64,000 bases of DNA from Casuarius casuarius (GCA_003342895.1 PTFA01000020.1:5101644-5165643); one strand, 5' to 3'. Shown: positions 45,785 to 59,500, counted from the first letter of the stretch. Numbers and translations: made by a program. The notes: a model not told the origin generated them from the sequence alone.

Positions 45785-48700
45785 AACATTTATCCTCTTA
45801 AAAATGTGACAGATGATTACTTATGATATGCTATTTTACTGTATCTAGAATGAACTTGCAGATGATATATATATTCTACTAACCCTGGATATTTCATCAT
45901 TAAACTATTAGCACTCTTGTTACAATGTATTCATAATATATTAATAGGACTAGCGCAGCTTCTAGAAAACTAAAATGTAACCTCACAGTGTTTTTTATGC
46001 TGTAATTTGTCTTTGGGTAGAAAAAAAATATTACATCTGCATCAGATTATTAATAGCAAAAATGAGCTACAGCCCCTCCAGTGGCATTTAAACATTTCTG
46101 GAAGTCTTTGCCCTGTTGGAGGTTTTTGGTTCTCAAATTATCGAGTTGCTTCCAGCTTCAAAGAGGAAGTTTAGAGGTCTTCCCACTGGCTTCACTGCTG
46201 GTCTCATACACTGTAACCGGCAGGCGAGTGTGCCCTGGGGTGACANCCATTGCTGGAGCTGACAGAGAAGCAGTGTTTGTACCAGTCAGCGATCTGACCC
46301 TTGAAGCCACAGGACACAGTATTTTGTTTCCAGCCAAGCTTAGCTCTTTTGGCGAAATATCCAGAGCTGAAAACAGGAGCAAAATGATCTGCGATGTTCT
46401 TTCCCTGACTAATTCCTGTGTTTACATTTTGCTTGGATACATGAAATACTGCCATACTATGTTATCACTAAACCCGAGGGGCCCATATTTCGTAGGTCCT
46501 CGCTGTGCCCATCTATTCCAACCCTGAGCCCCACGTGTGCCATACAGCGTGCTGGGGGCTGCGCTTCTCACCTAAATCTTTGCAGTTTCCCCTGGCTGGA
46601 AGACCTCCATGGTTGCCTACTCACCATTGCGTTAAGCTGAACAGCACGTGCTGAGAGCTAACGACAGGTATGCCACAGCGCTGTCAGGAAGAGCTGGACG
46701 CAGGCTTTGGACAAGCTCCTGTTCGCGTGGGCCTGTGTGCGCTGGCAGTGGGGAACCTCTCCTGGACCAGCTTGGAAGGCTCCTGGCTGCGCTGGTACAC
46801 GCCAGGCAAACCTGCAGCAGGGGCCCCTCTCCCCGGTGTTAATGTTCCTTGACACTAATAGNGATCATTTGGTGAGTGAGATCAAATATTTGAAGCCTTG
46901 TAGGTTGATTTTGCAGNTAAATAAGGGGCAGGGAGCCCAAGTACGACTTACTTGTATTTACATATAGCTGGCAGCTGGCAAGAGCAGAAGGCAATCCCAG
47001 TTTCAGGAATCTTAGCCCAGCACCAGTGTCTGGTTTCCAGGGAGCAACTTCTGCCTTGAGAGCAGCCTCTAACCAAGGAGTGAGGCAAAGAGCGCATGCT
47101 GCAGCTGCTGCAGAGCCGGCTCCCCCTCCTGCACCGCCGCTGCGCACAGCCTCGCAGCCCAAGGCCGACAGCACGCAGCCGTCCCCTCTGACAGACCAGC
47201 TCAAACAGCAATTTGCATGTTTTGGTTTTCTTTTAGCAACAGGACTTTTCACCTTGTCAGACTCAAAATAAAGGAGTATAGGTAAAACGCATAATTAGTA
47301 GTTATGGTTTTAAAAAAAACCCCTCACTTAAAATTGTGGTCAGATTTCCTCTCTGTTTAGCGTCGGAAAGAAGGAAATGGTAAATTACTTTCATTTAAAT
47401 TGAAAGGAGTTGTGCAATTACTCCTGGGAAACTAAGAAACGTGCTGTCTGAGATACCAGGTATCAGCTTCCAATGGTTGCTATATGGACAATAAAATAGT
47501 TTACATTGCTTCTAAGTACCCAAACCAAAAATGACTTTTCCAAACACAGCTTTCACATACAATGAGACCTATATTGCCATCTTAATTTGAAATTTATGGC
47601 ACCCTAGCAGAACTATTTGCTGTTACAATAGTACATTCTGCAGGGGAAGAGGAAGCCGATATGAAGCTTGACTGAAGGGATACCTTTTCATCATGCAGAA
47701 GATTAAGTAGAGGTGGCAGGAGAAGAATTTCCCAGACATATTGTACACCGCAATATATTTTAAGGTGTTGGAACTGTATATCGTCAACAGGCAGCTCAGA
47801 TTATGCCTGAGATCTGACTGCACCAGAAATCCATGGTCTCCATTCTTATTTCTACCATGGGAAGAAAAGTCTTTAATTTCACTCTCACATCCTGCTAACC
47901 CTTGTGAAATGTTTTATCATGGCCAAAATGGTGAAAGCAGCTTTTCTGTCTGTGCCTGTAAGCCATGAAAGCACTAGCTTTTGATAAAAATAAACCTAAA
48001 TTCTCAAATGCTTTGAAGACCCAGCAGATTCATAGAATTTGCTGCTTTTACCAACGCCACTAATCCAAACATTAGGATTCCAGGTTTATTCTTTTGCACC
48101 TTTATCAGTAGAAGAGGAGCTTCTGGCCAGATGGCCTTAAATTTTTGCTCCTAAATATTGCAGAACTTGCACTATCAGGAAAAGAGTGCCTTCTGTCACT
48201 TGTCCAATTTACATTGAAAACAGTCAATTACATTGAAAACAGTCAATTACCTGATATATAAACTATTTCACTAGCTAGTTAAAAGAGATAGCATAGTATT
48301 AGTTTAGTTTCAGATGCACCCAGGCAATCACATGATAATTCAGGTATTAAGCTACCTTTGCGATTTCAATTACCTGCTTTTTATATGCCTGGAAAGTAAC
48401 TATAAAGTTATCAGCATAAAACTAATACAGCAGAAAGTTCTATAAAAGTGGAAAGTGAGTTATGTCAGCTGCTCTAGGCAATGCAACCTACTTCTGCATA
48501 AAGATGGGAAAGGTTTACTCATTGTCTAAGCTTTACGTGCGCAGAAAGAAAAGCGAAACACAAAAGCAATCCTACTTCCTCTTCAAACTATTTCTCCTCC
48601 CCCTCCCCCAGCAGCCAAGAAAGCAAATTAGTTACTTGGAAAGGAGAGGAATCATTAAGGTCGTGATAGGACTATGCTGTCAAAGGCAAAAAAGAAGTTT

Positions 48701-48887
48701 CTTAAATAAAATCATATTGCAGCTTAGGGGGAAATAGTAACAGTCTGAAGATGTAGTGAATTTCAGAAAACCAAAATATGACCATTTAAAAATGTATCTG
48801 TAGATTTGGTTGATCAGGCAAATGTGTTACTTCAGAGATAAGGCAGAAGTCACCCTTGTAAGAGATGTGTGCTCTAGCCACTCTGCG
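45785..48887. other. Intergenic DNA with a small CpG-rich patch
   Basis: No recognised gene. An open plus-strand frame at 46,081-46,527 (148 codons, one N) and frames at 46,640-47,270 lie in GC-richer DNA. A local CpG cluster at 47,090-47,190 is followed by an octamer motif at 47,211. A 19-bp tandem duplication lies at 48,209-48,250. Confidence 0.4.
48209..48250. repeat. 19-bp tandem duplication (2.2 copies)
   Basis: The unit ttacattgaaaacagtcaa occurs twice without a mismatch and is followed by ttac. Perfect identity suggests a recent event. Confidence 0.95.
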
Positions 48888-48973
48888 ATCTGGTTAAAAA
48901 GATACAGCACCCAAGGGCTGTGCTTGCTCATTAAAAGCATNTGTTTTAGTTCCAGAAGAAAAATTAAAAATCA
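48888..48973 (+). repeat. 85-bp direct repeat, copy A
   Basis: It is nearly identical to 50,012-50,096 over about 85 bases. Differences are few: a 1-base length change and two substitutions in the first 20 bases, then an N and a g/t change in the body. The shared core includes cagcacccaagggctgtgct and ccagaagaaaaattaaaaat. Confidence 0.95.
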
Positions 48974-50011
48974 CTGCTCCAAAAACTGTGCAACAGAAGT
49001 GGAAAGACATCAAGTTACTATAAGGCTGTGAAATGCCACAGGTCCAGACTCTAGCCCTTACTGAAGATGACTATTACTCATGCCAGCAGTCCTGCTAACA
49101 CCAGGGTAGCTCCTCTCCTGCGTGAGCAGCACTAACGGGAATATGTGTAGGTCACACGTGCGGCGGCACCTTGTGCAAGCAAATCTGATGGAGCTGTAAA
49201 GTGGTACCAAAACCACCAAAGGCAGCGGAGGAGCCCTCGTTCTCCTGCACCAAGGATGCCCCTGCTGCCCTGCAGCAGGTACCTGGGCCGGGTGTTTGAA
49301 CCTCCTTTGGGTATGTCTGTAGGGTACAACCCTTTCCTAGGTTACAGGGCTGGATGGCCCCAAAGCTTACAGGCTCCTGGCTAGTGTCTCGACAGTGGTT
49401 GCTGCCGTAAAGGTGCGGGGCAGCAGGGTAAGCTGGGATTCAGCCCCGACTTGGCCAACAACTTCTGACTGCACTGCAGCCTCCTCAGCCATTCAGTAAG
49501 AGGCAAGAAGCAGCGCTGGGCTGCCGTGTGGAGCACCTTGAAATCTGTGAATGAAAAACTGCTGTAGAAAAGCTGTTACCACTGTTTAGTTGACAGACAT
49601 AGTGCCTTTCAATGGCGTTCACAGATAAACAGCAGCCTTCCTGGGTTTCACAGAAGTAGGAAAACAGAAGTAGGGTCCATTTTATCCCAAGACACGGCTT
49701 TTCTTTCTGCCCAAAGTCTTGTCCAGTTGGATTCCGAGGAATCATTTTATTTGTCCGGGATTTCTGACCATCCAGTAGCTCTGCTCCTGATGGAAGATGC
49801 AGCACTTTGGCATGCACATGGTGCTCAGTATGGCCAATGTCATCCTGCAACACCTGGCCTGATGGTGCAAGCCTGGTCTGTGGCTTCCTGGCCCATTCAC
49901 TGCAGGGGCTGAAGCCTCCACCCAAAATGCCCAGACAAGGCCTGGACTCATTGCCTATGCACTGCTCAGTCCCACTGGGAGCCGTGAGCAGGTCTGGTGT
50001 GCCCTAGTGAC
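48974..50011. other. Spacer between the 85-bp direct repeats
   Basis: About 1.04 kb, GC-richer than its flanks. It carries a minus-strand open frame of 146 codons (49,485-49,925) with no recognised domain. There are no LTR-like TG...CA ends at the repeats, so a retroviral solo structure is not supported. Confidence 0.4.
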
Positions 50012-50096
50012 ATCGGTTACAAAGATGCAGCACCCAAGGGCTGTGCTTGCTCATTAAAAGCATCTGTTTTATTTCCAGAAGAAAAATTAAAAATCA
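50012..50096 (+). repeat. 85-bp direct repeat, copy B
   Basis: Second copy of the block at 48,888-48,973, same orientation, starts 1,124 bases apart. Similarity ends abruptly at aaatca on the right and fades at atcggtta on the left. Confidence 0.95.
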
Positions 50097-53000
50097 GATT
50101 CCATACAAGGCAGGAGTGTGTTACACACGCTAGATTTTGGAAGTGTCAGACTTACTGTACTTCTCATGTAGTGGTCACCTGGGAAAGCCCAGGTCAACAC
50201 TAATGTTAGCAAAGTAACTTCCTGCTGTGCTTGGGTAGGAATCCTTACTAAAGCAAAACTCCTGCCGAAGTCGTATCTTCTCTTGAACTGACAACGTGGA
50301 CAGAGCCCTTACCCTGGCCAACTGGAAATTCAGTGGCCTTGTAAACAAATCCCAGTATGCGAAATGCAGAGGGAAAGACAGAGCGGTACCTACCTGCCTC
50401 TGGATATGCTTAATCTCTCCTCCTATTTCATGAAACCTGAGGACAGAATATGATGAAAAGCGCATTTGAGGACTGAATGGCCTTTCTCTTCAACAGCCTA
50501 CTGACTGTTTTTCATATTTACTAAGCTTTTGGCTGTACAAATGTAGCTTTAGCACGTGGCTGAGAGGTTTCTCTTGGTCAGTAGCCACTATCGCAGAGGA
50601 CCTCCTTTCAGCCCTGCTGCCTCTCTCCTGAACTCTTCAGAGATATTGCTGCTGGCCCTGGCAGCAGCCCAAGGGGAAGCAGCTTCAGTGAAAGCTCCTG
50701 TTGTAGCAACAAAACAGCATTGATCAGCTAGGTTCTGTCAGTGCCAACAGCTTTTAGAAACTGGCATTTTTTTTTTTTAATGCCTGTTTTCTCCTTTTAG
50801 TCAGGTTGCAAGGTGTGCAATGCAAAGAAAACCCACAGAGAGTTGTTTTTCCTTTATTTCATCCTTTGAGCTGAGTTTGAAAAGAAAACCTCCAGCTGAA
50901 CACCTGTGAAAACATCAGTTCAGATCCATCTCTGGCCAAGCCTTGGAGATCCTTCTCCTGCCCTTCAGGTTTGTAAGCAAAGCAGAGAAAAACGTGCCGG
51001 AAACTCAAATGAATAGCTTAAATGCCTGGCAGAAAGAGTAGAAACTGCTGAGCAATGCAACTACAGTGGCAAGAAAGTCAGTAGTTGTAGGAGAAAGAGA
51101 GCAGCACATCAAGACACATCCCAGAGAAAGCTGGTTATCAGCCTGCTCTGCCAGGAGAGAGGGAAACAGCATCCTTCTCTGCTAGCGCTGCAGACAAAGC
51201 GTTCATGCCTGGATGTTATGAATGCTGGTTACAGAATAATAATGCAGCATCCTTTCCCCACTGAATGGATATGTCATTTTTGTGAGAATATAAGCAACTC
51301 TGTGCAGACGTAAAACAAAATCCATCTAGAAAATTATAGTAAATCCTAAAGCTGAACAAGGTAACCCTTACTTGGGAGCAGGCAGCCTTTTAAGAGGACT
51401 CCAAGATTTCTTACATTGCTCATGTATCAACTGTAGGCAAGGAAAGTTATTTGCTGGAAAGCTGATATTGTGATCTTGAGCTGAGATGTAGTATGGATAT
51501 AGATGGATGTACAGTATTTTATGTTCCTTTTTTGCTTCATTTCAGGATCTTTCTTTTCCTTTTACCATGATTCAGGAAGGCTCCCCAGGGGGCTTATGAC
51601 TTCTACTGTTGGTGAGTTAGGAAAACCTCGTCTGGAATACATGGGGAAATTATTAGTGTTAATGTCCAGGCAGCTAATGATGTGAAGGTTGCCTCAGCTA
51701 AAAATACTTTGCTGACACATTAGTTCAGAAGAAATTGTGTCGGTTCTTTTGATTTGCCCTCCAAGATTCAGGAGCCTTAGCAGGAACGCTCTCGGGAAGT
51801 GCTGCCCCAAATGAGAGGAATTTGCACTGCCTGCAGAGGCCAACTCGTCACAGAGGGACNCTTCTGACCAAGACTTTTGCTTCCCTGATCCGACTGCTGG
51901 AAGACCTTGCTGTGAGCAGCCCAGGCTGTTTCCCTGCAGAGGCAGAGGGTGTAAAACAATCCCGCTCATGTGGCTGCAGCCTCAGGGAGGGGGCTGAAAG
52001 CGCGATTTGACGTTCCTTCCTGTTCAGGCCATGTCCAGTCTGGTGAAAGCACCAACCAGTTTTACACAAATGCTGAGGTACAGCTTCACGCTTCGTAGAT
52101 GAGCTTCACTCCCCAACACGTGGCGCTCTCCCTGCTACAANTCTGGCTGAAATTCCCTGCTCACTGCACAGAGGCCGGCGAGCAGCCCGCAGTTCACACA
52201 AACTCTTGCTCACCCTAGCCTGGGAGACACCCAAACTCGTGATGCTGACCCCCCGAGGTCACTTTCAGCTGCATCGGCGTAAATTAAGGGCAATTCCTTT
52301 AACTATCCTGGATTTATACCAATGTAGNTGCTGGCAGAACTCAGCCTATTGTGGGGAAAGATCCTAATCTTGTTTCCATCCCCATGGGATATCAACTTTA
52401 ACAAAATATTCTACGCCTCATTTCTCCAAGAGCACACAAGGAAAAAAAGAAGATGGAAAATAAACTTGTATTTAGCAAATACCAGCCACGCTTTCCCTTT
52501 GAGCATGGAGGAAGAGTCCTACAAAGGCCATTTCACTTACCTCTCCTTTCAGCAGACTAAATAAGCACTTATTTCTTGATGATTGGCATTTGTTTGCTTA
52601 GCGTGACCCTGAGTCTCTTCTTGCTCACACACACCCCAAGTGCAAAGGTTTGCTACGGCTGACGTCAGTGGAATTTTACCAGTGCAAAAGCAGACAAAAG
52701 TGTGAGTACAACCGACAGAAGAGTCAGGTTCTGAAAGCAAAAATATGCATTTACTGAAATTAGAAAAATGAAACTTATACTTGTCTATTTGCATCTACAT
52801 TCCTTTGAAGCTTTACAAAATTCTGTGAAAACCTAGATGTTGGAAGAATGTATAATTCCTTAGAGAGTTAATGTGCATAAACACATACAAAATTATTGTT
52901 TGCATTTTCCCACATAGTCTTTTTACTGTATTACTGTATAAATCAGACCTATTTTATTTTCACTTGCTATGCCTTGTGCTCTTTTTAGAGCTCTGTGAAT

Positions 53001-53238
53001 GAATATATGTTTCCAGATCCTTACAGCCTTAAAAACAAATTTACTTGCATTTTCACAGAAATGCCTCCAAGAAATTTTTTTACAAAGCATATTATTCACG
53101 ACAGGACTGAAGGATTTAATGGCTCAGCATATGATTTCCAACCTCTGAGGTGCATGACAAATCTGAGTGCAAAATGTCACGTTGCAGAAGAATAGCATGT
53201 CTTGACAGGAAAACTCCCAGCTCCTTGGGCCTATGCTG

Positions 53239-53916
53239 TTACTGTCGGCGGTACACTAATACCAGACCCCGTTCTGTGGGGATCATAACCTTCCCCTTCT
53301 CGCTCCTGCCAGCATCCGAGAGCATACGGCCATAGTCACACGGATGCAGGCAGCTGCGGGTCACACACATGCCGAAACTGGGGGAAAAAGCACCTGATCG
53401 CTCAAAGCATCCCAAAGAGGCTTCAGTGCTTGGCTGCGTGCAGGGTAGAGCACAACTGACCTTACCTCTGCCCTGGCACCAAAGACAGGGTTTCTCAGAA
53501 ATGTGGATCCTGCAGACTATCTGCAAGGGAGGGTTTATAGGACAAACCAGTGATGGTGTGCAGCCGTGCCTGGCTGCTGTCCTACAGTGCTGCCTGTGAC
53601 CNCGCTGAGCATGGGTAGCCCACTCGGGCCGGGCTGGCAGTGAGGAGGTACCATCCCACTCCGCACAGCACTGACCGTCTAATTTGCATTTTACTAGCTG
53701 CCCAGCAAGTCCACAGGTGGATGTCCTGCCCTCAGAGATCATGTACGTTGCGACCACTAGCAGTGCCAGGGAGAAGTGACACTGCACTGTCCAGAAGTGA
53801 TCGCTCCACTTGCAAAAACGCATTTCAGCTTCTGGTCCCTGCCAGTGATCCAGTGGCTCTAGCTGTAAGGTAGGCATCTGTCTAATGCGCACTGGTCTAA
53901 GACCGAGCAAGTGCAA
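53239..53916 (-). other. Unassigned 225-codon ORF, longest ungapped frame in the window
   Basis: It is open from ATG at 53,916 to the stop at 53,239, with one N codon at 53,602. The product has scattered Cys and Trp, no signal peptide and no domain I recognise. A weakly hydrophobic run lies near residues 48-58. The opposite strand also has frames of 76-77 codons here, so GC-rich composition may explain it. There is no obvious promoter or splice partner. Confidence 0.2.
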
Positions 53917-56575
53917 TTCGTACGGGCCACTGAACAGCTCCTAGTGTTAATGACTTTCGATTACCAGTGGCCTGAGCTGCATTTGTATTTTATTAGCATT
54001 GTTTACAGAGTAGAATTCCAGATGGAGCATAAAATACCTTTTTCCTCATTTTGTTCACAATTGCAAATGCTTAAATTGCACTTGCAGCTGTTTTATGACT
54101 TGACATTGACCTTAAACTCTGAATTTGCTACAGTGAAACACTTCAGTTTCTAGAGAGCATTTATTAAGATTATACAGAACCGGTCAATACTCTGTAAGAC
54201 ACAAATGAAAATAATGTCATGAGTGTGTAAACAAATATTTATTTCCATTTTATCTTTGCCTTTTTATTGTTTCCCCAGATCACTTGAAATGAAATTGTCC
54301 TTCACAGTTCAAGCCATGGTTGTTTTGCAGATGGCACAAAACAGTGCTTTAAGATCGTTAGTGCTCTGAAGATGTTAGAGCAGCCCAGGAAATTTGAATT
54401 TCTAAGGGAAAGACCTTTATTTCTGAACAGCTCACCTCATATTGCTGGCAGGGAAGGCTGTGCTGTATTCAGAAATACTATTTTGCTTCTGTTTTAGCTT
54501 TAATTGAGGCAAGTATCACTATTCTACGAAAGTAAACTGATGGCTGAGATGTGAAGTAAGCACACCATCTATATAGACATTTCACTTCCTTGGGATGCCT
54601 TTAGATGTCTCTCTTCCTTATCTGTTTGTGATGATCACAGCAGGCAGTTTATAGAGAGGCCAGGATGATTTCCTAGACAGGGATTGCATATAAAGCTAAA
54701 GACAGTCTCAGAGGACAAATGAGGATGTTTGAAAATAGTATATGACAAAAGTTAACGGAAAAGAGTGGCCCATTGCTTGCAGATACATTACTACTGATTT
54801 AAAGTGTTTATGAAAAAATAAAATGCGTCTACTACTGGGGAAAGAGTATTCCCCTCCCCCCCTTGCACACCTCCTTCTCTTCAAGCAATTATCTTACTTA
54901 TCAGAATTTCAGTACTGTTTTTCTTTGAACTACAACCTGTATTTTAGTTATACTATTTCTGTTCATGTTGTGGAAGTAAAACTTAAGACAGTGTTGATTT
55001 CTCAGACCTGTTCAGAGCCTTTGAAATTTGCATTAGATTATTCAAATCACTTACCCTCGTATATATTTACAAAAGCACTTTTGATGTATAAACAGACGAG
55101 GCTGTAAAGAGATGCGCAGGGGGAAATATATACCCTAAAGAAAAGAAATGCCCCCTTTTTTTTCAGACTACATCTTAAACTAGACGTTTTCAGATGGAAC
55201 AGTGGGTCAGTGTCTCGGGGACTGATGGGAAGGACTGGAAGGCTGCAAACATGGAAGAGCTGTTTCTGCCTGCAGCTACAATGAATGGAGAAGGAGAGAG
55301 GATGGGTGTCTGTGAGTGAAGGTAAAAAACGCGAGGAACCATCTTTTTGCACCCCTCGCCGCTACAGTAACCTCAGCTCCTCCAGCACGGCTCCTTGGGT
55401 GCTGCGCGGGCTGCAGCCTCCCCTGCCTCTGCTCAGCATCAGGGGTGCTGCAGTGCAAATGGGCTCACTATTCCTCTCACCTCTTGAACACTTTCCGGTG
55501 TTAAAAAACTACATATAAAACTACAAGTTTTATACGATGGGCAGGGATATTTAGTGATTTATGTTCATAAACGTATTCAGCAAGTCCACAGATCTTAGTT
55601 GCAGTTCTGAAACTTAAGCTAGTGACAAGACATGCTGCGTCTTTTTTTTTATATTGTGTGATCTTCCAAAAAGTAAACTCCTATTTTTGATCCTTGGCCA
55701 TCCTGACAGAACAATTGTCCAGACTGAAGCTATGATATCTACACCTAAAGATACAAGTTTTGGGGATCGGAGCAAAAAGAGCAGCTGCCAAACCCAGGCC
55801 TCACTGAAATCTGTGGGAACAGTCGCAGAGACATCTAAAAAGCTGAGGATTTTAGCTCAGTTCTGTTAGCTCTGAACAAGAAGTGCAAGGACATCCTGCA
55901 GAAGCTGTGCTTGGGCAGGTGAGCATCAGGTCCAAAATGAGAGGCAACTGTGGAGACAGGAGCAGCCCTTAGGTAGCAAAGGAGCCATGGAAAACATGGT
56001 GGGTAGTTGTGCGGCAGCCCAGGCAAGGGGGAAACAGATCTCTTGTGCACTGAGGAAGATGAGGAATCTCCCCATAAGATGCAGAAAATTGCCAGTTCTC
56101 TCATATGGGATCCTAGCTTCAAAAAGGCTGTGGATCATACTTATATTTGCATGTGAGTATATAGAGTAAGGGATATTTGCAATTCTTAAGCTATTTTAAG
56201 GAGGAATATTGAACTATAGGATGATCCTGTTGTTAACACAGTCTTCCAACGAAATCTGGAGCAAACTATCCATTATCCAACATGCTACTCTAAAGATTTT
56301 AAGACCATGGTAAACTGTGTCAACAGAGCACTGATTTTGCAACTTGAGATGGTGAGGCTTGTGTGTAAGGATGTTAAAATAAGAGAACACTGAGCCAAGA
56401 AGACACACTTCCATAAGCTCAATGACTGATGAGAGGAGACTTTCTAACTCACGCAGTGAAAATGATCTATCCACTTAGACGTACAAATGTCAGGTTTTGA
56501 ATAAATCTGACATTTTGAATTGTCATCAGTGAAAAGAGCTTTCTCCAAAGGTAAGTGGAAAGTTGAATTTTTCAG

Positions 56576-56591
56576 CTTGTAAGCTTACAAG
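56576..56591. repeat. 16-bp perfect palindrome
   Basis: cttgtaagcttacaag is its own reverse complement, and a further gcttgtaa half follows at about 56,595. Confidence 0.95.
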
Positions 56592-59500
56592 GTAGCTTGT
56601 AAACCATGTAGAGTCAAGAGGAAAAAAAAGGAAATACTCTGCTTTACTAGGACTTGGTCATCTGCAGAGCTTTTTAAGATAATACATTCCAGGTTATAAT
56701 CTCTCACACAAGCAAATACTTCTAGTAACACAACTCCCTCCTTATCTAGCAGTTCAACTTTGTGTGGTACTCGCTGCAGCTGAGAATCATGCCTTCATCC
56801 CAGCAAACACAAACATGCCTTCAAACTTCGCATAATTCCCCATATCCCACAAAGGTCATGGCCACTTTCTCTTTATTATTTTCATCCCTGAAAAGGGCAC
56901 GGAGATCTTCATTATCTCTGACTTACAATAACGGTCCCACCTTAGAGCTCAGTTTATGTTGTTCATTCGTGCTGCCAGGACAGGGAACATCTTAACCAAA
57001 GCAGCATAAAGCTGAGGGATGGCAATATGAGCAGAGAGAGGCTGTCGGACGCAGACTGGGGCAGCCAGGGCTGTTTGCTGGGGCTGGGAGAGCGGAGGGC
57101 TTGCTCTTTGTGCTGGCTGAGCAGTGGCCGCAGACAGCGAGGCTGTGCCGACTGCTGCAAATGAGGTGGCAGCTGGTCCCAGCAGCAGCGCACCTGCCAC
57201 ATGCCCTCTGTCACCCTCCTTGGATATGGCAGGAGTACCAGCACCCCAGGGCTCTCGTTCTGCCTGAGTTACTTTTGTCCTTACTCTTGCACGTTACGTG
57301 GCTTACTACACTGGTAAGGTCCTGAAATGCTGCAACCCACATGAAGTGTGGGCAGCAGAGATAAGCTAAAGGTCCTTCCTCACTTCAAATGGCATTTGTG
57401 AAGCAACCAGAAACACCAAGAGCTTCATAGCTTTTCCCAACCCTAAAAGAACACAGGAGGAATGATGGTTTTTTCTCTCAGAGGTAAGTGATTTCAACAG
57501 GCCCATCTTGATTTACACCAGCTACTGCTTCAGCTCCATGTCTGTAGAGGGAGAGGGACAAACGGATTTTGATATCTAGCCAGCATTAGCAGAAATCCCC
57601 ACTGGCAGACAGGCTCACAGTATATTAGTGCTGAAGCTTCTTGCTGTAGCTCTCCAAACCTAAATGGGATCTCCTGTCAGTCCTACACTGAAGTCTCATG
57701 GATGCCTAGGGTGGCCTTGGAGCTTTGTTGTGACATTAGATCAACTTTCCATCTTGACCATTGTGATCTTAATCAGATATTTTATGTGATGTCCTCTCCA
57801 TCCCCAAAGTTCTCATTCCACTAAAAAAACAGACGAGTGACCTTACAATTAGGACAATAAAGAAAAGGTACTCTGAAGCTCACGTCCAACAATAAAAGCA
57901 GATTGCAAAGATTTTCCTGAAATTCTGACTAAGAGCTCTGTGAACTAATGCTGTTGGTTATTAATGGAGACTAACAGGCTTCTGTACACTGGGGAGGGGA
58001 ACTGAGTAAGTTTTTTCAATGTCTCATGACCTAAAGGAGTTGAAGGCTGTTTTAGGTTTGATAGTACACAAAAAGACACAGAGAAATCACACCTTAGCCT
58101 TGCAACTTTATCATACTGTTACGTTTCTGCAGGATGTTACAGTTTTTTCTGTAGTTAAAAGTTGCCAAAACTGTGGCCACTGTTACATGCTACTCAGAAA
58201 TAAAACATGTCTATACTTATCAAAATTGTGCTTTGAAGTCAAAGGGTGTGAAAGACCTAACTAACTAAAGCTCTGGCTCCAGGTTTCTTTGGGGGATGGT
58301 CATGGAGGGGATGAAACAAATGTTTGTATTAGCAGTTCCAGTCTCGCCTAGACTTGTTACAACTGAAAAACATTTTCATGTGAAGACCTGTGGTAATTAA
58401 GCTTTGAGTTCTACTTCAGTTTTGGAAGCAAGTTCTTAAGACAATAAATATTTATAACTAGGATAAAAAGGTGTAATGACTGGACAAGTGCCTTGAAACT
58501 GCTTCTTGGTTAGCTTGTCCCTAATGAAAGCTAAGATGAGGCTCTGTGCTAAGGAGGAATGAACTGCCTTGCTTGAGAAGTTTCCAAAAGCATCAGGACC
58601 TTTTGATTGCTAAAATAACCTAAATTGATTTAAAAAAACCCCTTGCTCATAAACAGAAACATATCAAATGTACATATTTCAGCACTCTTCCTTCCTGAGG
58701 ATTTCCCAGGCTCGAAAAAAAAGGCTTTTTTTTCCCCCAGTTGCTTTCAAAAGGGTTGCATCTCTGCCAGGTGGTTTGCATTTGACAGCCAAATACTGCT
58801 GAAGTGAACCATCAGCTCCTTCTAGTACTGGACACTGCATCCAATTTATATCACAAGTGACTATAAAAAGAAGGGACTGAAGCTATTGTTTTGTTAGATT
58901 TAGTCAAAACATCCACGGAAGAGGCAGGAGAGTATGATGGGGATTGTTTGATGAGTCTGCTGGGAGATTAATTACATGACCAGCAGTTTGCTTGCTTCAT
59001 CTTCTGTAGCACTTTCTTAGCAGGTTCTGTGGGGTTTGAACACTCGACATTGGAATTAAAGAATCTTTACAGCCATTGTGTCTTTAGCTAATTTTCAGAT
59101 TATGCAGTTTCAGATGTGCATTCCAGGGATGCTTCTATGTAATACAAAGTGTTATAAAATCAAAATATTTCCTTCAAAACTTCCCTTCTTACTTGAAATG
59201 AAATTTTCTGCACGGTAGCTGTGACTGAGGTACAGACCTTAAGACCATTTATGCTTTCATTCTGCTTCTTTGAGCAAAATTTGCAACTTCAGCACCATTT
59301 TTTGGTCAAAATTGCAGATATTAACTTTCAATATTTTTTATATAACTTACATTAGTTTAAAGTTTTCAAGAACAACTTACGTATCAGGGAACTAAACTTC
59401 TGCTGGAATTTCAATTTGACTCAGCAGCTTCTGAAAAAAATAAATGGATATTAGACCCCGGAAGACAGCACACAAAAGTATTACCGAAATATTAATTCTG

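Noticed and set aside
48888..50096. Solo LTR or LTR-retrotransposon interpretation of the 85-bp repeats
   Set aside because: The repeats lack TG...CA ends, a primer-binding site, a polypurine tract and any gag/pol-like frame in the spacer.
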